NCBI RefSeq assembly: GCF_001667375.1
Contig: NZ_LZIN01000016.1
Coordinates: 1-62,677, forward strand
Length of the DNA stretch: 62,677 nucleotides
Origin: Mycolicibacter sinensis
GTDB lineage: Bacteria; Actinomycetota; Actinomycetes; Mycobacteriales; Mycobacteriaceae
Direction of reading: 5' to 3'
Position numbers and translations under genes: made by a program. Positions 47,785 to 60,510 of this stretch are shown here, one piece after another (positions within the stretch are counted from its first letter, which is position 1; the number at the start of each line of letters is the position of its first letter). The notes under the pieces are model-generated. The model ran no database searches. It had not been told where the DNA came from and was given only the letters and a program-made list of their open reading frames with translations.

Positions 47785-47892
47785 CGTTTTTTGGGAGCGA
47801 CAGCGTAGCTGGCATACTCGAACACCTCAGGTTCCGGTTCACGTCCAGCCCACAGGCGGGCGACCCGGCGACCCACGATCGAAGAGGACATC

Positions 47893-48141
47893 ATGAAAAC
47901 TGGCATTCACCCCGCCTACGGCGAGACCACCGTGGTCTGCGGTTGTGGCAACAGCTTCACCACCCGCAGCACCAAGGAGAGCGGCCACATCGTGGTCGAG
48001 GTCTGCTCGCAGTGCCACCCGTTCTACACCGGTAAGCAGAAGATCCTCGACAGCGGCGGCCGGGTCGCCCGCTTCGAGAAGCGCTACGGCAAGCGCAAGT
48101 CCGGCGCCGCAGCCGACGCAGCCGAAGCCGCCGACAAGTAG
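47893..48141 (+). CDS. rpmE: 50S ribosomal protein L31, zinc-binding form
   Basis: This 82-residue L31 keeps all four zinc Cys (Cys16, Cys18, Cys38, Cys41), so it is the zinc-containing paralogue, which is normally replaced by a Cys-free form when zinc is scarce. HPFYTGKQK is the family signature. The C-terminal tail is Ala-rich. It starts at ATG 47893. Confidence 0.97.
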   Translation: MKTGIHPAYGETTVVCGCGNSFTTRSTKESGHIVVEVCSQCHPFYTGKQKILDSGGRVARFEKRYGKRKSGAAADAAEAADK

Positions 48142-48149
48142 CGTCCTCA

Positions 48150-48189
48150 CCGACGCCCGGAACGTGTCCGCACGTCACCCGGGCGTCGG
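48150..48189 (+). terminator. long hairpin between rpmE and prfA
   Basis: An 11-bp perfect stem CCGACGCCCGG (48150-48160) / CCGGGCGTCGG (48179-48189) carries an inner ACGTG/CACGT pairing. It begins eight bases after the rpmE stop. No T-run follows, as is usual for mycobacterial terminators. Confidence 0.65.
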
Positions 48190-48213
48190 CTTGCGTTCGG
48201 GGATGGAGGTGAG

Positions 48214-49290
48214 ATGACCCACAGCATGCAGACGATCGAGGCTCTGCTGGCCGAACACGCCGCGCTGGAAACTCAACTCTCCGATCCTGAACTGCACAAC
48301 AATCCGGTCGAGGCCCGCCGAGTCGGACGCCGCTTCGCCCAGTTGGCGCCCATCGTCGCCACCCACCGCAAGCTCGAGTCCGCCCGCGGTGACCTGGAGG
48401 CCGCCCGGGAGCTTGCCGCCGACGACGCGTCCTTCGCCGCGGAGGTGCCCGAACTGGAGGCCCGCGTCGCCGAACTGGACGGCGCGCTCACCGACATGCT
48501 CGCGCCCCGCGACCCGCATGATGCCGACGACATCGTGCTTGAGGTCAAATCCGGTGAGGGCGGTGAGGAGTCTGCGCTGTTCGCCGCCGACCTGGCCCGG
48601 ATGTACATCCGCTACGCCGAACGGCACGGCTGGTCGGTGACGGTGCTCGACGAGACCACCTCGGACCTCGGCGGCTACAAGGACGCGACGATCACCATCG
48701 CCAGCAAAGGCGACAGCGCCGACGGCGTCTGGTCGAAGATGAAGTTCGAGGGTGGGGTCCACCGCGTACAGCGGGTCCCGGTGACCGAATCGCAGGGTCG
48801 GGTGCACACCTCCGCCGCCGGCGTGCTCGTCTACCCCGAGCCGGAAGAGGTCGCCGAGGTACAGATCGACGAATCGGACCTGCGCATCGACGTCTACCGG
48901 TCCTCGGGCAAAGGCGGCCAGGGCGTCAACACCACCGACTCCGCGGTGCGCATCACCCACCTGCCGACCGGGATCGTGGTCACCTGCCAGAACGAGCGGT
49001 CCCAGCTGCAGAACAAGGCCCGTGCGCTGCAGGTCCTGGCGGCCCGGCTGCAGGCCGTCGCCGAGGAGCAGGCGCAGGCCGACGCCTCCGCCGATCGCGC
49101 CAGCCAGATCCGCACCGTGGACCGCAGCGAGCGCATCCGCACCTACAACTTCCCGGAGAACCGGATCACCGACCACCGCATCGGTTACAAGGCGCACAAC
49201 CTCGACCAGGTCCTCGACGGAGACCTCGACGCGATGTTCGATGCGCTGGCCGCTGCCGACAAGGAATCCCGGTTGCAGGGGACCGCGTAG
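48214..49290 (+). CDS. prfA: peptide chain release factor 1
   Basis: This 358-residue RF1 ends translation at UAA and UAG. It has the helical N-terminal domain, and the GGQ peptidyl-hydrolysis motif in [17 protein letters not shown] near residue 231. It starts at ATG 48214; an ATG four codons later is possible. The next gene encodes the methyltransferase that modifies the GGQ glutamine. Confidence 0.97.
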   Translation: MTHSMQTIEALLAEHAALETQLSDPELHNNPVEARRVGRRFAQLAPIVATHRKLESARGDLEAARELAADDASFAAEVPELEARVAELDGALTDMLAPRDPHDADDIVLEVKSGEGGEESALFAADLARMYIRYAERHGWSVTVLDETTSDLGGYKDATITIASKGDSADGVWSKMKFEGGVHRVQRVPVTESQGRVHTSAAGVLVYPEPEEVAEVQIDESDLRIDVYRSSGKGGQGVNTTDSAVRITHLPTGIVVTCQNERSQLQNKARALQVLAARLQAVAEEQAQADASADRASQIRTVDRSERIRTYNFPENRITDHRIGYKAHNLDQVLDGDLDAMFDALAAADKESRLQGTA

Positions 49291-49293
49291 CCA

Positions 49294-49362
49294 CCGGCGA
49301 CGATGCAGTGGGGGTGCCCCCAGGCGCGCAGCGCCGAGGGGGACGAAGCGATGAGGAGGAGG
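49294..49362 (+). repeat. MIRU-like repeat overlapping the prmC start
   Basis: CCGGCGACGATGCAG (49294-49308) and GAAGCGATGAGGAGGAGG (49345-49362) are the two blocks seen inverted at 19392-19427. Here they are split by about 36 bases that contain a GGGGG...CCCCC hairpin. The ATG of the second block is the likely prmC start, a trait known for MIRUs between overlapping genes. Confidence 0.6.
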
Positions 49363-50220
49363 CGGACCATCAAGCACAGCAGACTCCGGGACGCGATCGA
49401 CTCCGCCACAGCGGTCTTCGCCGATGCCGGAATCGACTCGGCCCGATACGACGCCGAAGAACTCGCCGCGCATGCCGCCGGCACCGAACGTGGCCGGCTG
49501 GCGCTGCTGGACCCGCCCGGCGACGTCTTCTTCGGGCGCTACCGGGAATTGGTCGCCGCGCGCCGATCCCGGGTCCCGCTGCAGCATCTGATCGGGACCG
49601 CGCCGTTCGGTCCGGCGACGCTCCACGTCGGTCCGGGAGTGTTCGTCCCGCGACCGGAGACCGAGGCGATGCTGGATTGGGCCCTCAGGCAACAGCTTCC
49701 CGGTGCTGCGGTGATCGTCGACGCCTGCACCGGCTCCGGTGCCCTGGCGCTCGCGATGGCCCAGCGTCTTCCCGGCGCCCGGGTGCTCGCCGTGGACGAC
49801 TCCGAAACCGCACTGCGCTATGCGCACCGCAACTGCGCGGCCACGGCGGTGGAATTGATCTGTGCCGATGTCACCGCGCCCGGCCTGCTGTCGGAGCTGG
49901 ACGGACGAGTCGACCTGATGGTCAGCAATCCGCCCTACATCCCCGACGGCGCAGAGCTGGACCCCGAAGTGGCCCAGCATGATCCGGCGCATGCACTGTT
50001 CGGCGGCCCGGACGGCATGTCGGTGATCACCCCGCTGGCGGCCCTGGCCGCACGCCTGCTGCGTCCCGGCGGCCTGTTCGCCGTCGAACATGACGACACC
50101 ACCGCGGCGGCCACGGTCCAAACCGTGCGCGACACTGGATCTTTCGAAGATGTGGTGTCTCGACCGGACCTGGCCGGCCGGCCCCGGTTCGTGACAGCGG
50201 TCAGGAACGATCAACCATGA
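49351..50220 (+). CDS. prmC: release factor glutamine methyltransferase PrmC (HemK)
   Basis: This 289-residue SAM-dependent enzyme methylates the Gln of the GGQ motif in RF1 and RF2. The SAM-binding DACTGSGALALAMAQ is near residue 130 and the catalytic NPPY in VSNPPYIPDG near residue 192. I chose the ATG at 49351 inside the MIRU-like repeat, giving an Arg-rich start (MRRRRTIKHSRLRD); an ATG at 49303 would add 16 residues. It overlaps the next gene by four bases. Confidence 0.95.
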   Translation: MRRRRTIKHSRLRDAIDSATAVFADAGIDSARYDAEELAAHAAGTERGRLALLDPPGDVFFGRYRELVAARRSRVPLQHLIGTAPFGPATLHVGPGVFVPRPETEAMLDWALRQQLPGAAVIVDACTGSGALALAMAQRLPGARVLAVDDSETALRYAHRNCAATAVELICADVTAPGLLSELDGRVDLMVSNPPYIPDGAELDPEVAQHDPAHALFGGPDGMSVITPLAALAARLLRPGGLFAVEHDDTTAAATVQTVRDTGSFEDVVSRPDLAGRPRFVTAVRNDQP

Positions 50221-50876
50221 GACAGTTTTTCGACTGCGCCGATGCCGACCAGCGCGCGGCCGGGATCGCGGCGGCGATCGATGCGGTACGCGGCGGCCGA
50301 TTGGCGGTGCTGCCCACCGACACCGTCTACGGCCTCGGCGCCGATGCGTTCAATGCCGCCGGGGTGGCCGCGCTGCTGGCAGCCAAAAGACGTGGCCGCG
50401 ACATGCCGGTGGGCGTGCTGGTCGGGTCGTGGAACTCCATCGACGGGCTGGCCCTGGTGGTACCCGATGCCGCTCGTCAGCTGATCCGGGCGTGCTGGCC
50501 GGGTGCCCTCAGCATCATCGTCACTCAGGCGCCGTCGCTGCAGTGGGACCTCGGCGAAGCTCGCGGCACGGTCATGGTGCGCATGCCGCTGCACCCGGTG
50601 GCCCTCGAGGTACTCAAAGCCGTGGGCCCGATGGCCGTGTCGAGCGCCAACGTCTCCGGAGGCGCCCCGGCCGTCGACGCCGCAGAGGCGCGCCGCCAAC
50701 TCGGCGAGGCCGTCGACGTCTACCTCGACGCGGGCCCGGCCGAACAGGGGAAGGCCTCGACGATCGTCGATCTGACCGGACCCGCGCCCCGCATCGTCCG
50801 GACCGGGCCGGTCTCGGCCGAGCAGATCGGTGCGGTGCTGGGCCTGGACGCGGCCACGCTGACGGGGGCGCCGTGA
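50217..50876 (+). CDS. TsaC/Sua5/YrdC-type threonylcarbamoyl-AMP synthase
   Basis: This 219-residue protein makes the threonylcarbamoyl-adenylate used for t6A37 in tRNAs reading ANN codons. LAVLPTDTVYGLGADAF, AAKRRGRDMPVGV and SSANVSGGAP are the family signatures, and the C-terminal part with STIVDLTG and RTGPVS completes the fold. The ATG overlaps prmC by four bases and wecA follows by overlap. Confidence 0.95.
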   Translation: MRQFFDCADADQRAAGIAAAIDAVRGGRLAVLPTDTVYGLGADAFNAAGVAALLAAKRRGRDMPVGVLVGSWNSIDGLALVVPDAARQLIRACWPGALSIIVTQAPSLQWDLGEARGTVMVRMPLHPVALEVLKAVGPMAVSSANVSGGAPAVDAAEARRQLGEAVDVYLDAGPAEQGKASTIVDLTGPAPRIVRTGPVSAEQIGAVLGLDAATLTGAP

Positions 50877-52051
50877 CCAGCCTGCTCGCGCTTGCCGACC
50901 GTGGCGCCGGTGTGCCGCTGCGGGAGCTCGCGCTGGTCGGGTTGACCGCCGCGATCATCACCTATTTCAGCACCGGGCCCGTCCGTTGGCTGGCCACCCG
51001 ACTCGGTGCGGTCGCCTACCCGCGGGAGCGCGACGTGCACGTGCAGCCGACCCCGCGGATGGGCGGGCTGGCGATGTATGTCGGCATCGTCGCCGCGATC
51101 TTTTTGGCATCGCAGTTGCCCGCGCTCACCCGCGGCTTCGTCTACTCCACCGGCATGCCGGCGGTGGTGCTGGCCGGCGGGGTGATCATGGGCATCGGCC
51201 TGCTCGACGACAAGTGGGGCCTGGATGCGCTGACCAAGTTCGCCGGCCAGATCACCGCGGCCAGCGTTCTGGTCACGATGGGCGTCGCCTGGAGCGTGCT
51301 CTACATCCCGATCGGCGGGGTCGGCACCGTGGTGCTCGACCAGGTGTCGTCGATCCTGCTCACCCTGGCGCTGACGGTGTCGGTGGTCAACGCGATGAAC
51401 TTCGTTGACGGACTCGACGGACTGGCGGCCGGGCTGGGCCTGATCACGGCACTGGCGATCTGCATGTTCTCCGTCGGCCTGCTCTCCGATCACGGGGGCG
51501 ACGTGCTGTTCTACCCGCCGGCGCTGATCTCGGTGGTGCTCGCCGGGGCGTGCCTGGGCTTCCTGCCGCACAACTTCCATCCCGCCAAGATCTTCATGGG
51601 CGATTCCGGATCGATGTTGATCGGGCTGATGCTGGCCGCCGCCTCCACGACCGCGGCGGGCCCGATCTCGCAGAGCGCGTACGGCGCCCGCGACGTCTTT
51701 GCCCTGCTCTCGCCCTTCCTGCTGGTGGCGGCCGTGGTGTGCGTGCCCGCACTGGACATGCTGCTGGCGATCATCCGGCGCACCCGGGCCGGCCGCAGCC
51801 CGTTCAGCCCCGACAAGATGCACCTGCACCACCGGCTGTTGCAGATCGGCCACTCGCATCGCCGGGTGGTGTTGCTGATCTATCTGTGGGTGGCGATCGT
51901 CGCGTTCGGCACCGCCGGCACCATCTTCTTCGATCCGCGCTATACCGGGGCGGTGATGCTGGGGGCGATGCTCGTCGCGATCGTCGTTACGCTGATCCCG
52001 CTGCTGCGGCGGGAGAACGGCCTGGAAGACAGCCCCTACGACGCGCGGTAG
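50873..52051 (+). CDS. wecA: undecaprenyl-phosphate GlcNAc-1-phosphate transferase (WecA/Rfe)
   Basis: This 392-residue membrane protein of the MraY/WecA family has about 11 helices. The catalytic Asp pair is in GIGLLDDKWGL, NAMNFVDGLDGLAAG is the second acidic motif, and SPDKMHLHHRLL is the His-rich motif of the last loop. In mycobacteria it links the GlcNAc of the arabinogalactan linker to decaprenyl phosphate. The GTG start overlaps the previous gene by four bases. Confidence 0.95.
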   Translation: MTSLLALADRGAGVPLRELALVGLTAAIITYFSTGPVRWLATRLGAVAYPRERDVHVQPTPRMGGLAMYVGIVAAIFLASQLPALTRGFVYSTGMPAVVLAGGVIMGIGLLDDKWGLDALTKFAGQITAASVLVTMGVAWSVLYIPIGGVGTVVLDQVSSILLTLALTVSVVNAMNFVDGLDGLAAGLGLITALAICMFSVGLLSDHGGDVLFYPPALISVVLAGACLGFLPHNFHPAKIFMGDSGSMLIGLMLAAASTTAAGPISQSAYGARDVFALLSPFLLVAAVVCVPALDMLLAIIRRTRAGRSPFSPDKMHLHHRLLQIGHSHRRVVLLIYLWVAIVAFGTAGTIFFDPRYTGAVMLGAMLVAIVVTLIPLLRRENGLEDSPYDAR

Positions 52052-52166
52052 TAGCACCGTCTAGGATGGTGCTGTAGGTGGTTCCGCAACGCGATCGGGT
52101 ATCCGATACGCTCGGCGGGCAACTTCACGACAGTGACACAGCGCAATTCAAGATTGGGGTGAGGCG

Positions 52167-52613
52167 GTGACGACACCAGCGCAGGATGCGCCGTTGGTGT
52201 TGCCGTCGGTGGTATTCCAACCGATTCGGCTGCTGCTGATCTGTATCGCGTTGACCGGTGTTGCGATCGCCGTGGCCGCTCAATTCGGTCGCCCGCTGTT
52301 CGGCGTGTTTTTCGGGCTGGGCCTGGCGCTCGGGTTGGGCAATGCGCTGCTGATCCGCCGGTCCGCGCTGAGAATCACCGCCCAGGACCACCCGCTGAAG
52401 AAGAAGATGGCGCTGAATTCGGCGTCCCGCCTGCTGGTCATCAGCGCCATCGGCCTGGCGATCGCCTACCAGTTCCGGCCCGAGGGACTCGGTGCGCTGT
52501 TCGGGTTGGCGCTGTTCGAGGTGGTGCTGGTGCTGACGAGCATGCTGCCAGTGGTAAAAAAGCTCCGCGCGCAAGCGTCAGAGTCCGGCGCTGAAGGGAC
52601 GGAAAATGACTGA
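52167..52613 (+). CDS. small membrane protein before atpB (AtpI-like, Rv1303-like)
   Basis: This 148-residue protein has four likely helices (for example [17 protein letters not shown] and [17 protein letters not shown]). Its place before atpB is that of AtpI, which helps F-type ATP synthase rotor assembly. It starts with GTG at 52167, after GGGGTGAGGCG, and overlaps atpB by eight bases. The 115-base gap before it probably has the operon promoter. Confidence 0.85.
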   Translation: MTTPAQDAPLVLPSVVFQPIRLLLICIALTGVAIAVAAQFGRPLFGVFFGLGLALGLGNALLIRRSALRITAQDHPLKKKMALNSASRLLVISAIGLAIAYQFRPEGLGALFGLALFEVVLVLTSMLPVVKKLRAQASESGAEGTEND

Positions 52614-53361
52614 GTCGATCCTGGCTGAGGGTGGCATCGAGGTCGGCCACCACGAGACCGCGGTATGGCCGCTGGTCGGTGAGGTCAACATCGACACCAT
52701 CACCTCCACCGCGATCGCCGCGGCGATCGTGATCGCCCTGGCGCTGTTCCTGCGCGCCAAGGTCACCTCGACCGGGGTTCCCGGCGGCGTGCAGCTGTTC
52801 TTCGAGGCGATCACCATCCAGATGCGCAACCAGATCGAGGGCGCCATCGGGATGCGGATCGCGCCGTTCGTGCTGCCGCTGGCAGTCACCATTTTCGTCT
52901 TCATCCTCACCTGCAACTGGCTGTCCGTGCTGCCGGTGCAGTACTCCAAAGACGGCGAAGTCCACGAATTGCTCAGCTCCGCTGCGGCCGACATCAACTT
53001 CGTCCTGGCGCTCGCGCTGCTGGTCTTCGTCGGTTATCACCTGGCCGGGTTCTGGCGTCGCGGCCTGGTGGGCCACCCGCTGCGGGTGCTCAAGGGCCAC
53101 GTGGCGATCCTGGCGCCGATCAACCTGGTCGAGGAGATCGCCAAGCCGGTCTCGCTCTCCCTTCGTCTGTTCGGCAACATCTTCGCCGGCGGCATCCTGG
53201 TCAGCCTGATCGCGTTGCTGGGGCCCGTTTACATGGTGGCGCCGAACGCGATCTGGAAGTCCTTCGACCTGTTCGTCGGACTGATCCAGGCGTTCATCTT
53301 CGCGCTGCTGACCATCCTGTACTTCAGTCAGGCCATGGAGCTCGAAGAAGACCACCACTAG
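52606..53361 (+). CDS. atpB: ATP synthase subunit a
   Basis: This 251-residue membrane subunit carries the proton half-channels. The essential Arg is in [14 protein letters not shown], and helices such as [19 protein letters not shown] fit the family. The end ELEEDHH is acidic and His-rich. It is followed by atpE after 62 bases. Confidence 0.97.
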   Translation: MTESILAEGGIEVGHHETAVWPLVGEVNIDTITSTAIAAAIVIALALFLRAKVTSTGVPGGVQLFFEAITIQMRNQIEGAIGMRIAPFVLPLAVTIFVFILTCNWLSVLPVQYSKDGEVHELLSSAAADINFVLALALLVFVGYHLAGFWRRGLVGHPLRVLKGHVAILAPINLVEEIAKPVSLSLRLFGNIFAGGILVSLIALLGPVYMVAPNAIWKSFDLFVGLIQAFIFALLTILYFSQAMELEEDHH

Positions 53362-53408
53362 TACGACCTGCACGACCACATCAGACCTGGTAGAGCCCTA
53401 CCAGCTAA

Positions 53409-53684
<276 letters not shown>

Positions 53685-53692
53685 CGCACGAG

Positions 53693-54199
53693 ATGGGTGA
53701 CATGAGCGTTGTCGTGCTGGCCGTGAGCCAGGCGGCTGAGGAAGGCTCGAAGAAGAGCTTCCTTCTCCCCGACGGCACCTTCTTCGTCGTGCTCGCGATC
53801 TTCCTGATCGTGCTCGCCGTGATCAGCACCTTCGTGGTGCCGCCGATCATGAAGGTGCTGCGAGAGCGCGAGAACATGGTCACCAAGACTCTCGCCGACA
53901 GCAGGCAGGCGGCCGAGCAGGCCGCGGCCGCCGAGGCCGACTACGAGCAGCAGATGGCGGCGGCTCGGGTGGAGGCCTCGGCGGTGCGTGACGAGGCACG
54001 GGCCCAGGGCCGGGCGGTCTTGGACGACATGCGCGGGCGAGCGGACACTGAAGTGGCCGCCACCCTGCAGAGTGCTGACGAACAGCTCAAGCGGGACGGC
54101 GAGGCCATGGCGGCGGAATTGCGTGCCAAAGCCGAGGACCTGTCGGCGACCCTGGCGGGCCGGATTCTCGGCGTGGACGTATCGACGGTAGGACGGTAG
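53693..54199 (+). CDS. atpF: ATP synthase subunit b
   Basis: This 168-residue subunit has one membrane helix ([20 protein letters not shown]) followed by a long charged helix rich in Ala, Glu and Arg. It forms the peripheral stalk with the b-delta fusion. It begins at ATG 53693, and an ATG three codons on is also possible. Confidence 0.95.
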   Translation: MGDMSVVVLAVSQAAEEGSKKSFLLPDGTFFVVLAIFLIVLAVISTFVVPPIMKVLRERENMVTKTLADSRQAAEQAAAAEADYEQQMAAARVEASAVRDEARAQGRAVLDDMRGRADTEVAATLQSADEQLKRDGEAMAAELRAKAEDLSATLAGRILGVDVSTVGR

Positions 54200-54205
54200 C
54201 TGGCA

Positions 54206-55546
54206 ATGGACGGCATTTTCCTCGGACAGCTCGTCGGTTTCGGGCTGATCGTCTTCCTGCTGGTGCGTTTCGTCGTGCCGCCGGTGCGCAGACTGATGGC
54301 GGCCCAGCAGGAGTCGGTGCGCCAGCAGCTGGCAGAGGCGGCGGCCGCGGCCGAGCGGCTGGCCACCGCCGACCAAGCCCACGCCGACGCGGTGGCACGG
54401 GCGAAGACGGAGGCACAGCGGGTCACCGAGGAAGCCCACGCCGACGCCGAACGCATCGGTGCGCAGTTGCGCACCCAGGCCGACGCCGAGGTGGAACGCA
54501 TCAAGGTGCAGGGCGCCGCCCAGGTGCAACTGCTGCGTGCGCAGCTCGTTCGTGAGCTTCGTGCCGACCTCGGTGACGAATCCGTGCGTCGGGCCGGCGA
54601 AATGGTGCGTGATCACGTCAGCGACCCGGGACGGCAGTCGGCGACGGTGGATCGGTTCCTCGACGAACTCGACGCCATGGCTCCCAAGTCGGTCGAGGTG
54701 GAATCGCCCATCCTGGCCCGGTTGCGTTCGGCCAGCCGGGAGGCGCTCAACGGCCTGCTGGACAAGTTCGGTGAGGTGGCCGGCGATCTCGATGAGCAGG
54801 GGCTGACCACGCTGGCCGGTGACCTCACCGCGGTCGCCGAGGTGTTGGAGCGCGAGACGGTGGTGACTCGACACCTGACCGTTCCGACCGAAGACGCCGC
54901 CCCGAAGGAGCGCCTGGCGCAGCGGTTGTTCGCCGACAAGATCGGCGCCCCGGCGCTGACATTGGTGACCGACGCCGCGTCGGCCCGGTGGTCCAACGGT
55001 GCCGACCTGGTCGCCGCCGTCGAACACGTCGCCCGCCAGGCACTGCTGCTGTCTGCCGAGCGCGCGGGCAAGGTCGATGAGGTGGAGGACCAGCTGTTCC
55101 GGTTCTCCCGCATCCTCGACGCCCAACCCCGGCTGGACACCCTGCTCAGCGACACCGCGATGCCGGCGGCCGGCCGGGCCGGGCTGCTGCGCAACGTCAT
55201 CGGAAACGCCGGCGGTACCAATGCGATCACGACGGCGCTGCTGGAGCAGACGGTCCGGTTGCTGCGCGGTCAATCCGCGCATCAGGCGGTGACCGACCTG
55301 GCCCAGCTCGCCGTGGCACGCCGCGGTGAGGTGGTGGCGCACGTCGGCGCGGCCGCCGAACTCAGCGACGCCCAGCGCACCCGGCTGAACACCGTGCTGA
55401 GCCGGATCTACAGCCACCCGGTGCGGGTGCAGGTCGGCATCGACCCGGCACTGCTGGGCGGGTTGACGATCTCGGTCGGCGACGAGGTGATCGACGGGAC
55501 GCTGTCCTCGCGCCTGGCCGCTGCGAAGACGCACTTGCCCGACTGA
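54206..55546 (+). CDS. atpH: ATP synthase b'-delta fusion subunit
   Basis: This 446-residue protein fuses an N-terminal b-type membrane helix and coiled coil (about 1-170) to a delta subunit (about 265-446, with [27 protein letters not shown] in parts near the end). This fusion is characteristic of mycobacteria. It holds the stator to the head. The start at 54206 is six bases after atpF. Confidence 0.96.
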   Translation: MDGIFLGQLVGFGLIVFLLVRFVVPPVRRLMAAQQESVRQQLAEAAAAAERLATADQAHADAVARAKTEAQRVTEEAHADAERIGAQLRTQADAEVERIKVQGAAQVQLLRAQLVRELRADLGDESVRRAGEMVRDHVSDPGRQSATVDRFLDELDAMAPKSVEVESPILARLRSASREALNGLLDKFGEVAGDLDEQGLTTLAGDLTAVAEVLERETVVTRHLTVPTEDAAPKERLAQRLFADKIGAPALTLVTDAASARWSNGADLVAAVEHVARQALLLSAERAGKVDEVEDQLFRFSRILDAQPRLDTLLSDTAMPAAGRAGLLRNVIGNAGGTNAITTALLEQTVRLLRGQSAHQAVTDLAQLAVARRGEVVAHVGAAAELSDAQRTRLNTVLSRIYSHPVRVQVGIDPALLGGLTISVGDEVIDGTLSSRLAAAKTHLPD

Positions 55547-55607
55547 CCAAGACCTACCCGGTCCCAGAGCCCACAACCCAATTTCGAAGGCAGGAAGACG
55601 AAAAGCC

Positions 55608-57257
55608 ATGGCAGAGTTGACAATCTCCTCTGACGACATTCAGGGGGCGATCGAGGAGTACGTGAGCTCCTTCAGCGCCGACACCGCGCGCGAGGAGGTC
55701 GGCACCGTCATCGACGCCGGCGACGGCATCGCACACGTCGAGGGCCTGCCTTCGGTGATGACCCAGGAACTCCTGGAGTTCCCCGGCGGGGTGCTGGGCG
55801 TGGCCCTGAACCTCGACGAGCACAACGTCGGCACGGTGATCCTGGGCAACTTCGAGAACATCGAAGAGGGCCAGCAGGTCAAGCGCACCGGTGAGGTGCT
55901 TTCGGTGCCGGTCGGCGACGGCTTCCTCGGTCGCGTGGTCAACCCGCTGGGTCAGCCGATCGACGCCCGGGGCGAGATCGAGTCCGAGACCCGGCGTCCG
56001 CTGGAGATGCAGGCGCCCTCGGTGGTGCAGCGTCAGAGCGTTAGTGAGCCGCTGCAGACCGGTATCAAGGCCGTCGACGCCATGACTCCGATCGGCCGTG
56101 GCCAGCGTCAGCTCATCATCGGCGACCGCAAGACCGGCAAGACCGCCCTGTGTGTGGACACCATCCTCAACCAGCGCCAGAACTGGGAGACCGGCGACCC
56201 CAACCAGCAGGTCCGCTGCGTATACGTCGCGATCGGCCAGAAGGGCACCACCATCGCCAGCGTGCGCCGCGCGCTGGAAGAGGGCGGCGCCATGGACTAC
56301 ACCACGATCGTCGCCGCCCCGGCGTCGGACTCGGCCGGCTTCAAGTGGCTGGCCCCGTACACCGGTTCGGCGATCGCCCAGCACTGGATGTACCAGGGCA
56401 AGCACGTGCTGATCGTGTTCGACGACCTGACCAAGCAGGCCGAGGCCTACCGCGCCATCTCGCTGCTGCTGCGCCGCCCGCCTGGCCGTGAGGCCTACCC
56501 CGGCGACGTGTTCTACCTGCACTCCCGGCTGCTGGAGCGCTGCGCGAAGCTCTCCGATGAGCTCGGCGGTGGTTCGCTGACCGGTCTGCCGATCATCGAG
56601 ACCAAGGCCAACGACATCTCGGCCTACATCCCGACCAACGTCATCTCGATCACCGACGGCCAGTGCTTCCTGGAGAGCGACCTGTTCAACCAGGGTGTCC
56701 GGCCGGCCATCAACGTCGGTGTGTCGGTGTCCCGCGTCGGTGGCGCCGCGCAGATCAAGGCGATGAAGGAGGTGGCCGGCTCGCTGCGTCTGGACCTGTC
56801 GCAGTACCGCGAGCTGGAGGCGTTCGCCGCCTTCGCCTCCGACCTGGACGCCACCAGCAAGGCGCAGCTGGAGCGCGGTGCTCGGCTCGTCGAGCTGCTC
56901 AAGCAGCCGCAGTACGCGCCGATGCCGGTCGAGGAGCAGGTGGTCGCGGTGTTCCTGGGTACCGAGGGGCACCTGGACTCGGTGCCGGTCGAGGACGTCG
57001 CCCGGTTCGAATCCGAATTCCTCGACCACATCCGGGCCTCCGAGAGCGACATCCTGGCCGGCATCCGTGAGTCCAAGAAGCTCTCCGAGGAGGCCACCGA
57101 GCAACTGGTCGCGAGCATCGGACAGTTCAAGAAGGGCTTCGCCGCCACCGACGGCAGTTCGGTGGTGCCCGACGAACGCGTAGAAGCGCTCGACGAGGAC
57201 GAGCTCGCCAAGGAAGCGGTGCAGGTCCGCAAGGCCCCGCCGGCGAAGAAGAAGTAA
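55608..57257 (+). CDS. atpA: ATP synthase subunit alpha
   Basis: This 549-residue subunit has P-loop GDRKTGKTA near residue 172 and family segment [20 protein letters not shown]. The last 35 residues (after about 514) are the extension found in mycobacteria, which acts as a latch against ATP hydrolysis as I recall from structural work. A good GAAGGCAGGAAGACG site precedes the ATG. Confidence 0.98.
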   Translation: MAELTISSDDIQGAIEEYVSSFSADTAREEVGTVIDAGDGIAHVEGLPSVMTQELLEFPGGVLGVALNLDEHNVGTVILGNFENIEEGQQVKRTGEVLSVPVGDGFLGRVVNPLGQPIDARGEIESETRRPLEMQAPSVVQRQSVSEPLQTGIKAVDAMTPIGRGQRQLIIGDRKTGKTALCVDTILNQRQNWETGDPNQQVRCVYVAIGQKGTTIASVRRALEEGGAMDYTTIVAAPASDSAGFKWLAPYTGSAIAQHWMYQGKHVLIVFDDLTKQAEAYRAISLLLRRPPGREAYPGDVFYLHSRLLERCAKLSDELGGGSLTGLPIIETKANDISAYIPTNVISITDGQCFLESDLFNQGVRPAINVGVSVSRVGGAAQIKAMKEVAGSLRLDLSQYRELEAFAAFASDLDATSKAQLERGARLVELLKQPQYAPMPVEEQVVAVFLGTEGHLDSVPVEDVARFESEFLDHIRASESDILAGIRESKKLSEEATEQLVASIGQFKKGFAATDGSSVVPDERVEALDEDELAKEAVQVRKAPPAKKK

Positions 57258-57264
57258 CTCCGCC

Positions 57265-58188
57265 ATGGCAGCCACACTTCGCGAACTACGCGGGCGAATC
57301 CGCTCCGCCGGGTCGATCAAGAAGATCACCAAGGCCCAGGAGCTGATCGCCACCTCGCGTATCGGTCGGGCGCAGGCCCGGCTCCAGACGGCGCGGCCGT
57401 ACGCCGATGAGATCACTCGGATGCTCACGACGTTGGCCGCCGAGGCGGCCCTGGACCACCCGTTGTTGGTCGAGCGCGAAGAGCGCACTCGGGCGGGCGT
57501 GCTGGTGGTGTCGAGTGACCGCGGTCTGTGTGGCGGTTACAACGCCAACGTCTTCCGTCGGGCCGAGGAGCTGTTCGCGCTGCTGCGCTCGGAGGGCAAG
57601 GAGCCGGTGCTGTATGTCGTCGGCCGCAAGGCACTGGCGTACTACAGCTTCCGAAATTGGGAGATCACCGATTCGTGGGCCGGTTTCTCCGAGCAGCCGA
57701 CCTACGAGAACGCCGCCGAGATCGCCTCGACCCTGGTCGATGCGTTCATGTCAGGTGTGGACGACGAGGGTGGCCACCCCGGAGCTGACGGAGTGCTCGG
57801 CGTCGATGAGCTGCACATCGTTTCCACGGACTTCCGCTCGATGTTGTCGCAGTCGGCCGAGGCGCGGCGGATCGCACCGATGCTGGTGGAGTACATCGGT
57901 GAGGAGGACACCGGTCCCCGGACTCTGTACTCCTTCGAGCCGGACGCCACCACGCTGTTCGACTCGCTGCTGCCGCGGTATCTGACCACCCGCGTGTACG
58001 CGGCGCTGCTCGACTCGGCTGCCTCCGAGCTGGCTTCGCGCCAGCGCGCGATGAAGTCGGCGACCGACAACGCCGACGACTTGATCAAGGCGTTGACGCT
58101 GGAGGCCAACCGCGAACGCCAGGCCCAGATCACCCAGGAAATCAGCGAAATCGTCGGCGGCGCCAATGCCCTCGCCGATGCCCGGTAA
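57265..58188 (+). CDS. atpG: ATP synthase subunit gamma
   Basis: This 307-residue rotor shaft has the N-terminal coiled-coil helix ([19 protein letters not shown]) and the C-terminal helix ([24 protein letters not shown]). Between about residues 163 and 178 it carries the extra loop typical of mycobacteria ([13 protein letters not shown]), linked to suppressed ATPase activity. Confidence 0.97.
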   Translation: MAATLRELRGRIRSAGSIKKITKAQELIATSRIGRAQARLQTARPYADEITRMLTTLAAEAALDHPLLVEREERTRAGVLVVSSDRGLCGGYNANVFRRAEELFALLRSEGKEPVLYVVGRKALAYYSFRNWEITDSWAGFSEQPTYENAAEIASTLVDAFMSGVDDEGGHPGADGVLGVDELHIVSTDFRSMLSQSAEARRIAPMLVEYIGEEDTGPRTLYSFEPDATTLFDSLLPRYLTTRVYAALLDSAASELASRQRAMKSATDNADDLIKALTLEANRERQAQITQEISEIVGGANALADAR

Positions 58189-58207
58189 GCCCCCCGCTAA
58201 GCACTAG

Positions 58208-59653
<1,446 letters not shown>

Positions 59654-59686
59654 TGACCGTCGTCCAGCCGTGGAAGGGGGCCTGTG

Positions 59687-60052
59687 ATGGCCGAGATTGA
59701 CGTCGACATCGTCGCCGTCGACCGGAAGGTGTGGTCGGGCAAGGGGACGTTCATCTTCACCCGGACCACCGTGGGGGAGATCGGGATTTACCCGCGGCAC
59801 ATTCCGTTGGTCGCCCAGCTGGTCGACGACGCGATGGTGAAAGTGGAGCGCCAGGACGAAGATGACCTGCGCATCGCGATCCACGGCGGGTTCCTGACGG
59901 TCACCGAAGAAGGGGTGAGCATCCTCGCGGAGTCGGTGGACTTCGTCGAGGAGATCGACGAGGCGTCCGCGCGGCACGATGCGCAGTCCGGCGACCCCCG
60001 TGTCGCGGCCAACGGTCGTGCGCGGCTGCGCGCCCTGGGTGTCATCGATTAG
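59687..60052 (+). CDS. atpC: ATP synthase subunit epsilon
   Basis: This 121-residue subunit has the N-terminal beta barrel ([22 protein letters not shown]) and a short C-terminal helical part. I used the ATG at 59687 ([12 protein letters not shown]), which gives the same length as M. tuberculosis AtpC. It sits at the foot of the rotor. Confidence 0.96.
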   Translation: MAEIDVDIVAVDRKVWSGKGTFIFTRTTVGEIGIYPRHIPLVAQLVDDAMVKVERQDEDDLRIAIHGGFLTVTEEGVSILAESVDFVEEIDEASARHDAQSGDPRVAANGRARLRALGVID

Positions 60053-60066
60053 CGGAGCATGAATCG

Positions 60067-60510
60067 ATGAGCACGCCCATGATGTGCATGGTCGTGCTCG
60101 TCGCCGTGCTTTTCAGCGCCGTGGTCGCGCTGAGCTACCGGTTGTGGAAGCTGCGTCAGGGCGGCACCGCGGCGATCATGCGTGACATGCCGGCCGTCGG
60201 CGGGCACGGTTGGCGTCATGGCGTGATCCGTTATCGCGGCGGCGAGGCCGCCTTCTACCGGCTCTCAAGTGTCCGGCTGTGGCCGGACCGCAGGCTGTCC
60301 CGGCGGGGCGTGGATGTGGTGTCGCGGCGCGCTCCCCGCGGTGACGAATTCGACATCATGACCGACGAGCTCGTGGTGCTCGAGCTGTGCGACACCCACC
60401 AGGATGGCCGGGCCGGGTTCGAGATCGCGCTGGACCGCGGGGCCCGGACCGCGTTCCTGTCCTGGCTGGAGGCGCGGCCGTCGCCGCGATCCCGCCGCCA
60501 CAGCTACTGA
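60067..60510 (+). CDS. DUF2550 membrane-anchored protein (Rv1312-like)
   Basis: This 147-residue protein has one N-terminal helix (MMCMVVLVAVLFSAVVALSY) and a soluble domain (GVIRYRGGEAAFYRLSSVRLWPDRRLSRRG in parts). It follows atpC in mycobacteria, where the function is unknown. The start at 60067 lies 14 bases after atpC, so it is probably the last gene of the atp operon. Confidence 0.88.
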   Translation: MSTPMMCMVVLVAVLFSAVVALSYRLWKLRQGGTAAIMRDMPAVGGHGWRHGVIRYRGGEAAFYRLSSVRLWPDRRLSRRGVDVVSRRAPRGDEFDIMTDELVVLELCDTHQDGRAGFEIALDRGARTAFLSWLEARPSPRSRRHSY

